Of a stretch of DNA of 64,000 bases, positions 36,401 through 44,586 are shown in pieces. The notes below the pieces were generated by a model. That model was given only the letters and a program-made list of their open reading frames with translations, did not search any database and was not told where the DNA came from. The DNA is taken from assembly GCA_017540605.1 (NCBI GenBank), contig JAFYAS010000060.1, positions 78,761-142,760 of the forward strand. The letters are read 5' to 3'. Each line of letters begins with the position of its first letter. The stretch's first letter is position 1. Both the position numbers and the translations under genes were made by a program. This stretch comes from Lachnospiraceae bacterium (lineage in GTDB: Bacteria > Bacillota > Clostridia > Lachnospirales > Lachnospiraceae).

Positions 36401-37461
36401 TAAAGGTTGTTAAGGGACTTCTTAAGCGTACCGGTATAGTGCCTGATCTTTGTGACAGTGGAGCTAAGTGTATTGAAAGCGTAAAAGCTAAGCATTATGA
36501 TATCATTTTCCTTGACCATATGATGCCTGAGATGGATGGCGTGGTGACCTTGAAGAAGATGAAGAAGGAAAAGCTCTTACCTCCGGATACTACGGTTATT
36601 GTTCTTACTGCCAATGCGATAGTTGGTGCCAAGGAGGAATATCTTAAGGAGGGCTTTGAGGATTATCTGTCAAAACCTATTGAGTCAGAAAAGCTTGAGT
36701 CATTACTTGCAAAATATCTACCGGACAACAAGATCGATTATGCAGAGACCACAGATCTTAGAGCCTTGCAGGCGAAAAACAAAAAGGCTCAGAGAAAGAA
36801 ATGGGAGGAGCAGGATCTTCCTGAAAGAAAAGAAGAGGGCGCTTTGTCGGAGTTTGTTGTCAAGCTAAAGGAGAAAAACTTTGATACCGAGAGCGGTCTT
36901 AAATATGTGGTAGGGGATGAGGGATTTTATAAGGAACTGCTGTTGGATTTTGCTAATTCATCAAGTGAAAAGAAAAAATCTATCGAGGCTTCATACGATT
37001 CTATGAATGTGGAGAACTATCGTATATTTGTCCATGCTTTAAAGAGTACTTCAAGGACTATTGGTGCAAATGAATTGTCCGTGCTTGCCCTTGATCAGGA
37101 GGATGCTGCCAAAAAGAATGATGAGGCTGCTATAAAGAAAGGGTATGAGGCACTTATGAGTGCCTATGATAAGGCTGTAGCTGATATAAGAGAGGTGCTT
37201 GGAGAAGGCGAGAAAGAAATAAAGACGGAGCTTAAAGTAGCTGACAAGGATTATTTAAAGGATATGCTTGGTAAAGCTATAGCCTTCTTTGACAATTTTG
37301 AAGAGGATGGTGCATCGAAGATCATAGCTGAGCTTTGTGATTATGTATATGATGGCAAGCCCTTATCTGAAGTGCTTTCAGAATGCAAAAATAAAATGGA
37401 GAATTTCGACTTAAAGGGAGCTGCTGATATTGCGAAAAAGATTCTTGAAGATATTGCCTGA
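33418..37461 (+). CDS. Hybrid histidine kinase with two sensor regions, receiver and HPt domain
   Basis: The 1347-residue membrane protein has two consecutive sensor modules. The first is TM (~10-32), Cache-like extracytoplasmic domain (~35-275), TM (~279-297), then a HisKA-like helix pair (about 315-378, SLHDDLNNPVKSI) with no ATPase domain. The second is TM (~401-434), Cache-like domain (~440-665), TM (~671-697), HisKA with FLARMSHEIRTPINAVIG (His ~734), and HATPase (NLLTNAVKYT ~847, DTGIGI, GTGLG). It is followed by a receiver (VVDDNEMNL ~986, FLDHMMPEMDG ~1031) and an HPt domain (VHALKSTSR, His ~1205). The tail after ~1240 is unassigned. Signal likely passes His-Asp-His to a partner receiver, most simply the adjacent HD-GYP regulator. 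Confidence 0.88.
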   Translation: MKKKRFKLNKIIIAVMIIALFAVIITNLIFVSNVTNRQADEVGRVQLDAIRSELSSSLQESETSLQGVAADVERIIESDGVGDVLSEYVAKRKNEFYDATAGNTFNVYAAGTDWDIIPDFDKPDNYRSIDRPWYIGAQKTPGIPFVTDPYIDSMTGDTCYTMAIMLDDKDTVVAMDFTLTKLNESIKRMTDNTTNKALIVTKNGVVLGFNDMSYTGKKLTEAVPEYSESYQNLKVSGNKKFETTINGITYMTFGSVASDRWYMLLFIEEKTLYGNGYKQMGTNIALILILSAISIILYSRLRKQSKAQSEVLEKQNEFFKSLHDDLNNPVKSILSLTSYDESDEGYLDSQEKLARIKEAGLRLQTTVKDMNVYSSMAGEKSAKGSTNDVLDSGKKISRSIKKSRNLMAVMLFTISIIVAVFGSFLSFLLIYLLTLGESVSQSSYLDIWFVNQRAIINTVGKELEVESDVLKDHDRTVKWLDDMVRGNTTISAIYVGNTEWDKPVKMNNGWEPDADFRLDSRDWYKETMKLEGDLNISAPYYDAQTGQCCITMSKMLFDKNGQFLCVIGADYYMDSIFNASSGGFTSYEYSFMVDQQGNIINHPNKEYRMSENNMVSLSDTCYNKIYERLNEDHEIGIISKDYTGHLAYITNMKMKTSPFYLVSVTDLQDNAYFMIFFITAFLVIALIATAIFSLVLTNRIIKWQNQSNEELSEAVEDARAAGKAKSDFLARMSHEIRTPINAVIGMDEMILRETDDPDIREYAANIDSAGKTLLNLINGILDFSKIEDGKMEIIPVKYEILDVIDDLVNMISEKATEKGLDLSLEIDPKLPKSLFGDDIRIKQIVTNLLTNAVKYTEEGTVVLKCTGYYADEENYMLYFGVYDTGIGIKEEDTKRLFESFRRIDETRNRNIEGTGLGISIVQALLDMMGSELKVESVYGEGSQFSFRLKQQVIEKAEIGNYNRHREASLIKEGHRKVIQSKNADILVVDDNEMNLKVVKGLLKRTGIVPDLCDSGAKCIESVKAKHYDIIFLDHMMPEMDGVVTLKKMKKEKLLPPDTTVIVLTANAIVGAKEEYLKEGFEDYLSKPIESEKLESLLAKYLPDNKIDYAETTDLRALQAKNKKAQRKKWEEQDLPERKEEGALSEFVVKLKEKNFDTESGLKYVVGDEGFYKELLLDFANSSSEKKKSIEASYDSMNVENYRIFVHALKSTSRTIGANELSVLALDQEDAAKKNDEAAIKKGYEALMSAYDKAVADIREVLGEGEKEIKTELKVADKDYLKDMLGKAIAFFDNFEEDGASKIIAELCDYVYDGKPLSEVLSECKNKMENFDLKGAADIAKKILEDIA

Positions 37462-37479
37462 TAATGGGAGAGAATTATT

Positions 37480-40400
37480 ATGCTAAAGCCCAATAAGATA
37501 AGATCTATACTTGCTTTTTGCTTACTCCTTTGTTTTTCATGGCCTACGTATATATATGCAAGTGACGCAGAAGAAAGCACTGATAATGTGAAGGCATCTG
37601 AGGCTTCAGATAAAGCAGATGATGGCTCTGACTCGTTTTATATAGACGAAAATGCTGTTCTTCCCGAGGTCATCGGAGGCGGTATGGCCATCAGCAAGCA
37701 GACTCTCGGAATAGGTTATGCCACTAAGCTTTATGATGCTACAAGTGGTATTCCTACATCTGAAGCTAATGCAGTTCTTGCAACAAGTGATGGTTTTATC
37801 TGGATAGGCGGTTATTCAGGACTTATAAAATATGACGGTACCAATTTTGTAAGGCAGGATTCTTCTACAGGAGTTACCAGCGTCAATACACTTTTTGAGG
37901 ATAACAAGGGCAGACTCTGGGTGGGAACCAATGACAACGGTTTGGTACGACTTGATAGAGGAAAAAGCTCTCATTGGGATTACAGTGATGGACTTTCTGC
38001 TTCTTCTGTCCGTACGATCACGGAGGATTGTGATGGCAATATATTTATTGGGACTACTGCCGGAATTGATTATATTGATGAGAATGATTCTTTGCATAAC
38101 TTAGAGGATCCTCTTATTGACAATTCTTATATATCTAATATGGCTACGGACATAATAGGTATTATCTATGGCAATACCAAGGATGGAAGAGCATTTTCAA
38201 TCATCGAAAAGAAGGTTACGGTATATCAGATCGACCAGGATAAATATGGCATCATAAACTGTGTATATCCATCTCCTTATCATCCTCAGTCAGTATATCT
38301 TGCTACGAATTCAGGAAAATTATACACTGCGAATATTGAAAACAATTTTAAGGATCTTGAAGAGGTTTCTCTCTACTCTGGTAATTCAGGTATTACTGTG
38401 AAACAGTCGGAGAATGGTCTGTCTGCTGTTGATTCCGGTATTGAAAATAGAACACTTATCATCAATAGGATTGATTTTGCCTGCGAGATGCTATGGCTTC
38501 TCAATGAGGACTCCGTGGGATATCTTGACAGCGATGGTCATTATGAAGAGATTTCCAATCTGCCTATAACCAATTCCTTTTTGTCTATGACATTGGATTA
38601 TGAGGGGAATCTTTGGTTTGCATCCTCGAGACAGGGTGTTATGAAGATAGTTGCCAATAAATTCGCTGATGTAACGGAGAATGCGGGTATTGAAAGCGGA
38701 GTAGTAAATGCTACCTGCTTACATGATGATGTGTTGTATGTGGGGACTGATTCCGGACTTAGGATGCTGTCGGGGGAAACCCGTATAGAAGATACACCAA
38801 TTCAGACCTATCTTGGTTCGGCAAGGATCAGATGTATCCTAGAGGACAATGATAATACTCTTTGGTTTGCAAGCTATACAGGCGGGAAGGGCCTTGTAGC
38901 TCTTAAAAAGGACGGAAGCATTACCAATTATACCAAACAGAATGGGCTTATTGATGATCAGATTCGTTGTCTTTATCTGACATCTGATGACTCAATCCTT
39001 GTAGGAACAAACGGTGGCTTGAATGTATTAAAGAACGGAAAAGTCATTTCCTCCTACGGAGTAGAAGACGGCATGACCAATACTGTTGCTTTGACTGCCT
39101 GCGAGGGCTTTGACGGTGAATATTATGTCGGAACAGACGGAGATGGTATCTATGTGGTAAAGGGTGAAAAGATCACAAGACTTGGACGGGATGACGGTTT
39201 GACCAGCGATATCGTTATGCGTATCAAGAAGGATGAGAAAAATGGTGTATGTTGGATCGTTACCTCCAATTCCATTGAATATATTAAGGATAATAAGATT
39301 ACTGACATAAGCGAATTTCCCTACAATAACAATTATGATATCTACTTTGATAATAACGATAATGCTTGGATACTTTCATCCTGTGGAGTATATGTAACAG
39401 CAGTTAGGAATCTACTTGAGAACAGGGAAAAATTTGAATATCAGCTTTATGATCTTTCAAGCGGACTTTTAAATATCCCTACAGGCAATTCCTACAGTGC
39501 ACTTGATGAAAAGGGCAATCTCTATATTGCGGGGCGTGATGGTGTTTGCCTTGTAAATATCGATAATTATTTTGGACTGACTCACAAGATCAAGCTTTTT
39601 GTACCCTATCTTGAGGTGGATGGTGAAATGTATTATCTGGGATATGAAGATTCATTCCTTATTCCGTCGTCAGCAAAGGATATAAAAATATACGGATATG
39701 CTCTTACCTATTCCATGCAGAATCCGGTTATCAGATATATGCTTGAAGGCTTCGATGAGGAGGCCAAAACTGTTACAAAGAATGAATTGGAGCCTGTCAG
39801 ATATACGAACCTACGAGGAGGAAATTATACATTTTCGCTTTCGGTTGTAAACAGCTCCACAGGTGAAGTTCAGCAAAGCTTTGAGCTTAAAATAGTTAAG
39901 AAAAAAGCCTTTTACGAAGAGATATGGTTTTATTTGTTGATCTTGTTCGTTTTCCTGACTGTAATATTCTTCCTGGTTCAGAACTACCTTGATCGTAGAA
40001 CGGTCAAATTCTTAAAGAAAGAAGAAGAGCAGAAAAATCTTATCAGAGAGATAGTCAGATCATTTGCAAAGACTATCGATATGAAGGATAGATATACCAA
40101 TGGTCATTCATACAGAGTTGCAAAATATACATCAATGCTGGCAAAAGAACTTGGATATGATGAAGAGACTGTTGATAAATACAACAATATCGCACTTCTT
40201 CACGATATAGGAAAGATAGGTGTTCCTCCTGAGGTATTAAATAAAGCCGGTAAGCTCACTGATGAAGAATTTGATACTATTAAGTCTCATACAACTCTTG
40301 GTTATAATGCTTTAAAGGATATTTCTATTATGCCTGAGCTTGCAATCGGAGCAGAGTACCACCATGAACGACCGGACGGCAAGGGTTATCCCGAGGGACT

Positions 40401-40698
40401 AAAGGGTGATAAGATTCCGAGGGTTGCACAGATCATAGCTGTTGCTGATACATTTGATGCTATGTATTCAGACAGACCTTATAGAAAGCGTATGAATTTT
40501 GATAAGGCTGTATCCATTATCAAAGAAGTGAGAGGCACCCAGCTTGCAGAGGATGTGGTGGACGCATTCCTAAGACTTGTTGAAAAGGGAGAGTTCAGGG
40601 CAAAGGATGATAAGGGTGGCGGAACCATGGAGGATATAAATAATATCCGAAAGGAATATGACAAGGAAGAAGAGAAAAAGAACGAGGAAAAGTCATAA
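37480..40698 (+). CDS. Propeller-type extracellular sensor with HD-GYP output
   Basis: A 1072-residue protein with an N-terminal signal sequence (LAFCLLLCFSWPTYIYAS). A two-component-regulator propeller follows (about 75-690; repeats such as LFEDNKGRLWVGTNDNGL). Then come a Y_Y_Y-type domain (about 720-810), one membrane helix (about 818-838) and a cytoplasmic HD-GYP domain (about 850-1040; ALLHDIGKIGVPPE, EYHHERPDGKGYPEGL). This architecture usually ends in a histidine kinase or GGDEF domain. Here it ends in HD-GYP, so an external ligand, often a polysaccharide breakdown product in this family, may directly regulate c-di-GMP removal. The start is 18 bases after the hybrid kinase stop. Confidence 0.85.
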   Translation: MLKPNKIRSILAFCLLLCFSWPTYIYASDAEESTDNVKASEASDKADDGSDSFYIDENAVLPEVIGGGMAISKQTLGIGYATKLYDATSGIPTSEANAVLATSDGFIWIGGYSGLIKYDGTNFVRQDSSTGVTSVNTLFEDNKGRLWVGTNDNGLVRLDRGKSSHWDYSDGLSASSVRTITEDCDGNIFIGTTAGIDYIDENDSLHNLEDPLIDNSYISNMATDIIGIIYGNTKDGRAFSIIEKKVTVYQIDQDKYGIINCVYPSPYHPQSVYLATNSGKLYTANIENNFKDLEEVSLYSGNSGITVKQSENGLSAVDSGIENRTLIINRIDFACEMLWLLNEDSVGYLDSDGHYEEISNLPITNSFLSMTLDYEGNLWFASSRQGVMKIVANKFADVTENAGIESGVVNATCLHDDVLYVGTDSGLRMLSGETRIEDTPIQTYLGSARIRCILEDNDNTLWFASYTGGKGLVALKKDGSITNYTKQNGLIDDQIRCLYLTSDDSILVGTNGGLNVLKNGKVISSYGVEDGMTNTVALTACEGFDGEYYVGTDGDGIYVVKGEKITRLGRDDGLTSDIVMRIKKDEKNGVCWIVTSNSIEYIKDNKITDISEFPYNNNYDIYFDNNDNAWILSSCGVYVTAVRNLLENREKFEYQLYDLSSGLLNIPTGNSYSALDEKGNLYIAGRDGVCLVNIDNYFGLTHKIKLFVPYLEVDGEMYYLGYEDSFLIPSSAKDIKIYGYALTYSMQNPVIRYMLEGFDEEAKTVTKNELEPVRYTNLRGGNYTFSLSVVNSSTGEVQQSFELKIVKKKAFYEEIWFYLLILFVFLTVIFFLVQNYLDRRTVKFLKKEEEQKNLIREIVRSFAKTIDMKDRYTNGHSYRVAKYTSMLAKELGYDEETVDKYNNIALLHDIGKIGVPPEVLNKAGKLTDEEFDTIKSHTTLGYNALKDISIMPELAIGAEYHHERPDGKGYPEGLKGDKIPRVAQIIAVADTFDAMYSDRPYRKRMNFDKAVSIIKEVRGTQLAEDVVDAFLRLVEKGEFRAKDDKGGGTMEDINNIRKEYDKEEEKKNEEKS

Positions 40699-40743
40699 CT
40701 GTAAGTATTTAAGTGGTTTGACAGCTAACAAAATAAGGATAAT

Positions 40744-40780
40744 AAACACCTGCAGGAGCGATGCTTTTGCAGGCGTTTTT
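40744..40780 (+). terminator. Intrinsic terminator after the HD-GYP/kinase cluster
   Basis: A stem of about 10 bp (40744-40754 with 40768-40778, one internal mismatch) encloses a 13-base loop and ends in five T residues. It separates the signalling genes from the ABC transporter cluster. Confidence 0.7.
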
Positions 40781-40819
40781 ACATTTGGTAAAAAATATAG
40801 GATTACGTGTAATATATAC

Positions 40820-40848
40820 TTGACATTGTGTATAGTATGTGCTATATT
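40820..40848 (+). promoter_or_regulatory. Promoter of the ABC exporter cluster
   Basis: TTGACA (40820-40825), 17-base spacer, TATATT (40843-40848), preceded by AT-rich sequence. The spacer and -10 contain imperfect dyads (a TAGTATGTGCTA-like core), which could be an operator, perhaps for the Xre regulator at 43717. Operator function is inferred only. Confidence 0.7.
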
Positions 40849-40899
40849 ATGTACAAGGAGCAAGTAAACTTTATTATTTTATATGGGAGAGTGATATTT

Positions 40900-41874
40900 A
40901 TGAAGCTTGAAGTAAGGAATATCAGAAAAACCTTCGGAGAAAAAGAGATACTAAAGGGGATCAACTTCGAAGTGGAAAGCGGCAAGGCGCTTGGTCTTTT
41001 AGGAAGGAACGGTGCAGGAAAGACAACTACTATCAGGATACTTATGGATGTGTTCCATGCCAATTCGGGTGATATTCTTCTTGATGGAGAGAAGTTTGAT
41101 CCAAGAAAGGTGATGATCGGTTATCTTCCTGAGGAGAGAGGGCTTTATCCCAAGAGGAAGGTTCTTGAGCAGATGGTTTATCTTGCGAGACTTCGTGGTG
41201 TTGACAAGAAGACTGCTACAGAGAATTCGATAAAATGGTTGAAAAGACTTGAAGTAGAGGAATATGCTACAAAGGATCTTGAGACCTTATCAAAGGGTAA
41301 TCAGCAGAAGGTTCAGTTGGCATCCACTCTGGTATCGGATCCTGAGATCATTATACTTGACGAGCCCTTCTCAGGACTTGACCCTGTGAATTCACAGATA
41401 CTTAAGGATGTTGTGAATGAGCTTATCGAGGTTGGTAAGATAGTCATTTTCTCAAGCCATCAGATGAGCTATGTTGAGGAGTTCTGTAGAGATATCGTGA
41501 TCATCAATCACGGCGAGATCATCTTATCCGGAAATCTCTTGGAGATCAAGAAGGAGTATGGTAAGAGTCAGCTGGTTGTAAGTTCTGTTGATGGGGATCT
41601 TTCAAAGCTTAGAAACTTTATAGAGGATAGTCTTTCAGATATCGTAGAGGTTACCGGTGTCAACAAGACTGATGTGATAGTAAAGCTCCTTGAGGGCAAG
41701 ACGCGAATGGAATTCTTTGGGGCAATTTCTGATAGAGCAGCTAAGGAGAGAATTGAGATAGAGCATTTTGAGACCTATAAGCCTTCACTTAATGATATTT
41801 TTGTTGAAAGAGTAGGCGAGGAAGAGCTTCATGAAAAGGAAGAGAATGCAAACGGAGGTGAGGACAATGAGTAG
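40900..41874 (+). CDS. ABC transporter ATP-binding protein (NatA-type exporter)
   Basis: A 324-residue ATPase with Walker A LLGRNGAGKTTTIR, signature ETLSKGNQQKVQLAS, Walker B EIIILDEPFSGLDP and a final region typical of sodium/drug exporter ATPases (NatA/YhaQ-like). ATG 40900 follows GGGAGA; translation upstream of it would run into the promoter. The end overlaps the permease start by 8 bases, so it pairs with that permease. Substrate is not shown by the sequence. Confidence 0.9.
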   Translation: MKLEVRNIRKTFGEKEILKGINFEVESGKALGLLGRNGAGKTTTIRILMDVFHANSGDILLDGEKFDPRKVMIGYLPEERGLYPKRKVLEQMVYLARLRGVDKKTATENSIKWLKRLEVEEYATKDLETLSKGNQQKVQLASTLVSDPEIIILDEPFSGLDPVNSQILKDVVNELIEVGKIVIFSSHQMSYVEEFCRDIVIINHGEIILSGNLLEIKKEYGKSQLVVSSVDGDLSKLRNFIEDSLSDIVEVTGVNKTDVIVKLLEGKTRMEFFGAISDRAAKERIEIEHFETYKPSLNDIFVERVGEEELHEKEENANGGEDNE

Positions 41875-43153
41875 ACTATTTACAGTTATAGATTTTGAGC
41901 TTAAGAGCTATACAAAGAATAAATCATTTATGATAACCACCATTATTATGGTAGTGTTGCTTTTTGCGGGATCATTTTTACCGAGGCTTGTGGATATGTC
42001 TTCTGTAACCGGAGTTAAGACAGATACTCTCATTGGCGCAGATCTATCAGATGAAGAGGATGGTGGAGAAGGCGATACTGAAAATAAGGATGATGTTGAT
42101 CATTATATGTATTATGATGAATCCGGTATGTTTGAATCTGCAGATGATACCGCAAAGCTCTTTGAAGAGATCGGACTTTTTACAAAGGTTGAGAATAAGG
42201 ATGATCTGAAAAAGGCAGTAGAGGATGATCTTTGCAAGGGTGCATTTGTCATCAAGGACGATCTTCATTATGAGTATCTGGTAAACAACAGCTCTATGAA
42301 TGATAGTACTCAGATGATGTTTGAGATGGTGCTTCAGAATATACATAAGCAGAACTATATAGCAAGCCATGGACTTGATGCATCAAGCTTTATGGAGGAG
42401 TATGAGGCAGCCTGTGAGGGTGAGGTAACTATCCTTGGCAAGGATCAGTCAGAGAATTTCTGGTATTGCTATATACTTGTTATAGTGATCTTTATGCTTA
42501 TCATTATGTACGGCGTTATGATCGCAACCTCTGTTACCAACGAAAAGAGCAATCGTTCCATTGAGGTGCTTGTTACCAGTATAGACGCCAAATACCTTCT
42601 CTTTGGTAAGGTTATAGCAGGTACACTGGCAGTTGTTGTACAGGCCGGTTCAATACTTGCCGCAGCGCTTATAGGCTATGGTATCAACAGAGATGCCTGG
42701 GGCAACAAGCTTGATATGATCCTTCATATACCCACTGAAGTAGTCATCACATTTGCGGTATTTGGTATCGGCGGTTTCCTCTTCTATGCATTTGCTTACG
42801 GAGCAGTAGGTGCTCTTGTATCAAAGACAGAGGATATCAACAAGGTTGCAGGAACTGTACAGATGGTCATCATGATAGTATACTTTGTAGTTCTGTTAAA
42901 CTTAAGCAACCCCGGCAATATGATCATGAAGGTATTTTCTTTCCTTCCCATCAGTTCATATTCAGCAATGTTCGTAAGGATTGCTATGGGTACGGTGACT
43001 ATGCCTGAGATCATTATTTCAGCAGTTATACTTTATATTTCAACTTTCTTCATGGGATGGTTGGCTGCGAAGATTTATCGTATGGGAACACTTCGCTACG
43101 GCAATCCTATCAAAATAACAAAAGCTATCAAGAGTGCCCTGAGTAAAGATTGA
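41867..43153 (+). CDS. ABC transporter permease (NatB/YhaP-type)
   Basis: A 428-residue membrane protein. There is one hydrophobic segment near residues 20-40, a large hydrophilic region (about 45-195, acidic) that would face outside, then five or six membrane helices (about 200-410). These include GVMIATSVTNEKSNRSIEVLVTSI, a motif typical of ABC-2/NatB-like permeases (linker between helices). ATG 41867 follows GGAGGTGAGG within the end of the ATPase gene. This is the partner of that ATPase. A sodium or antimicrobial exporter role is the family's usual one. Confidence 0.85.
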   Translation: MSRLFTVIDFELKSYTKNKSFMITTIIMVVLLFAGSFLPRLVDMSSVTGVKTDTLIGADLSDEEDGGEGDTENKDDVDHYMYYDESGMFESADDTAKLFEEIGLFTKVENKDDLKKAVEDDLCKGAFVIKDDLHYEYLVNNSSMNDSTQMMFEMVLQNIHKQNYIASHGLDASSFMEEYEAACEGEVTILGKDQSENFWYCYILVIVIFMLIIMYGVMIATSVTNEKSNRSIEVLVTSIDAKYLLFGKVIAGTLAVVVQAGSILAAALIGYGINRDAWGNKLDMILHIPTEVVITFAVFGIGGFLFYAFAYGAVGALVSKTEDINKVAGTVQMVIMIVYFVVLLNLSNPGNMIMKVFSFLPISSYSAMFVRIAMGTVTMPEIIISAVILYISTFFMGWLAAKIYRMGTLRYGNPIKITKAIKSALSKD

Positions 43154-43167
43154 AAGCAGGTGATATT

Positions 43168-43707
43168 ATGGGCAGAAGCAATGCATATTATTGGGGGTTT
43201 GGATTTGGATTGGTAATAAGTGCTGTGATCATCATTTATGCCATGATAAAATACAACAGCAAAGTCAGATATGACGAAAGACAGATGATTGCAAGAGGAT
43301 GGGCATATAAGATAGGCTTCTTCTTCATGATGATCGAGTTTTGCGTAGCAGGCTTTATGGATGTTTTTGGCAATCCTCTGTTCATGAATGCTGATGGAAT
43401 GATACTTTTGATGTTTATAGCTTTGCTTGTTTTCGTGATCATTTGTGTATTCAATGATGCTTATATGACATTGACAGACAAACCGAAAAAATCAGTGCTT
43501 TCACTTGTTTGTATCGGATTTGGTAATTTTTTGATCGGATTAGGAAATAACAATCCAAATATAAAACATTTCATAAGTATAGTGGATGGAAAAATAAGAA
43601 TTTCTTCTATCAATCTGCTTTGTAGTCTGGTCATAGTTTTGACACTTATTGCTTATGGTATCAAAAGCCTTTTAGGGTCTCGCAGGGATGATCCTGAGGA
43701 AGAGTAG
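43168..43707 (+). CDS. Four- to five-helix membrane protein (DUF2178-like)
   Basis: A 179-residue protein with hydrophobic segments at about 8-28, 50-70, 78-98, 113-130 and 145-170 and the cytoplasmic motif VRYDERQMIARGWAYK. A YDERQ motif next to helices is shared by small membrane proteins often paired with Xre regulators (DUF2178/DUF3796-like), whose role is unknown. ATG 43168 follows GCAGGTGA; the previous gene ends 14 bases upstream. It lies between the permease and the small regulator, so it belongs to the exporter unit. Confidence 0.6.
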   Translation: MGRSNAYYWGFGFGLVISAVIIIYAMIKYNSKVRYDERQMIARGWAYKIGFFFMMIEFCVAGFMDVFGNPLFMNADGMILLMFIALLVFVIICVFNDAYMTLTDKPKKSVLSLVCIGFGNFLIGLGNNNPNIKHFISIVDGKIRISSINLLCSLVIVLTLIAYGIKSLLGSRRDDPEEE

Positions 43708-43716
43708 GTGATGCCT

Positions 43717-43914
43717 ATGAAAAATTTAAAAATGAAGGCAGCAAGGGCCGGACTTGATCTCTCACAGCAGGAGCTTGCTGAGAAGGTGGGAGTATCAAGA
43801 CAGACCATCAATGCCATCGAAAAAGGAGATTACAATCCAACGATCAAGCTATGCAGGGATATATGTGTCGTGCTCGGGAAAACGCTAGATGAACTCTTTT
43901 GGGAAGAACAATAA
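43717..43914 (+). CDS. Small Xre-family transcriptional regulator
   Basis: A 65-residue protein made of one helix-turn-helix domain: SQQELAEKVGVSRQTINAIEKGDYNPTI. This matches the compact YozG/PF01381 type. I choose ATG 43717, 6 bases after AGGTG; two earlier in-frame starts (43708, 43711) overlap that site. It ends the exporter cluster and probably represses or activates its promoter at 40820 (inference). No sensor domain is present, so a partner, perhaps the adjacent membrane protein, would be needed for signal input. Confidence 0.85.
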   Translation: MKNLKMKAARAGLDLSQQELAEKVGVSRQTINAIEKGDYNPTIKLCRDICVVLGKTLDELFWEEQ

Positions 43915-43965
43915 TCGAAACTGTTCAGATCTGTAGGGAATAGTTATCAATGATCTAAATAACAC

Positions 43966-43994
43966 TTTACAACAATATAAATCCGTGGTAATAT
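43966..43994 (+). promoter_or_regulatory. Promoter of the 27-codon gene
   Basis: TTTACA (43966-43971), 17-base spacer, TAATAT (43989-43994) with TG one base upstream (extended -10). It faces the small gene whose ATG lies about 60 bases downstream. Confidence 0.65.
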
Positions 43995-44052
43995 ACAGAT
44001 AGTTAGTTGTGCCTAACCCAATAATTATGAAGTGTATACGGAGGGTTTATAT

Positions 44053-44136
44053 ATGAGAAAAAGCATTAAAATCAGGATGAACAAGATCGAATGGATCTGT
44101 GATAAGTTAAAGGAATTGTGTACAAAGAATTCTTAA
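44053..44136 (+). CDS. 27-residue basic peptide of unknown function
   Basis: A complete small gene: GGAGGGT at 44040-44046, ATG at 44053, TAA at 44134-44136. The product is basic and starts MRKSIKIRMNK; it has one tryptophan and two cysteines (EWICDKLKELC, five residues between them), with a possible amphipathic helix in the second half. It is not hydrophobic enough for a typical type I toxin. It has its own promoter (43966-43994) and terminator (44142-44176) and touches no other gene. The flanking signals make translation plausible, but no homologue is known to me; a regulatory RNA with a chance reading frame is the main alternative. Confidence 0.5.
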   Translation: MRKSIKIRMNKIEWICDKLKELCTKNS

Positions 44137-44141
44137 AGAAA

Positions 44142-44176
44142 AAAGGCGCTAGAAGCTTTCGGCTCAGCGCCTTTTT
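44142..44176 (+). terminator. Intrinsic terminator after the 27-codon gene
   Basis: A 9-bp stem (44142-44150 with 44166-44174) formed around GGCGCT/AGCGCC has a 15-base loop and a T-rich tail. It starts six bases after the small gene's stop. Confidence 0.85.
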
Positions 44177-44212
44177 CTTTTGGAGAAACAATAGGATTAA
44201 TTTAGTTCACAC

Positions 44213-44241
44213 TTGAAAAAACTATAAAGGGATTGTATAAT
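44213..44241 (+). promoter_or_regulatory. Promoter of the UPF0237-UPF0210 pair
   Basis: TTGAAA (44213-44218), 17-base spacer, TATAAT (44236-44241). It lies 58 bases ahead of the chosen start codon. Confidence 0.75.
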
Positions 44242-44298
44242 ACAAAAGATTATGCGCTTGAAAAAAGCAATAAATTTTATAAGGAGGTCATGATAGCA

Positions 44299-44571
44299 AT
44301 GAAAAAGACTATCATTACCGTAGTCGGTACGGACAAGGTGGGGATCATTGCGAAGGTATGTAACTACCTCGCCGAGAATAATGTGAATATACTAGATATT
44401 TCACAGACCATCGTGCAAGGCTATTTCAATATGATGATGGTGGTAAATGCAGAAGAATCACCAAAGGATCTTTCAGTTCTCTCCAAGGAGCTTTCTGAGG
44501 TTGGAGATGAGATCGGAGTTCTGATCCGCCTGCAGCATGAAGACATCTTCAAGATGATGCACAGGATATAA
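44299..44571 (+). CDS. UPF0237 ACT-domain protein
   Basis: A 90-residue single ACT domain: IITVVGTDKVGIIAKVCNYL, then NVNILDISQTIVQ and the end RLQHEDIFKMMHRI, all matching the UPF0237 family. ACT domains bind small ligands, often amino acids. Family members have no settled function and are nearly always next to a UPF0210 gene, as here (15 bases). AAGGAGG at 44281-44287 sits 11 bases before ATG 44299 and only 2 before ATG 44290, so I choose the later one. Confidence 0.9.
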   Translation: MKKTIITVVGTDKVGIIAKVCNYLAENNVNILDISQTIVQGYFNMMMVVNAEESPKDLSVLSKELSEVGDEIGVLIRLQHEDIFKMMHRI

Positions 44572-44586
44572 AGGAGGATCAAGACA

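Noticed and set aside
40751..40764. 12-base match (GCAGGAGCGATG) between the terminator at 40.75 kb and the right end of the tyrS element
   Set aside because: Too short to class as a copy of the element, and explained within the terminator loop; noted in case a genome search shows more copies.
44027..44056. Nine-codon upstream frame overlapping the start of the 27-codon gene
   Set aside because: It has no ribosome binding site of its own; the ATGA overlap could be chance.
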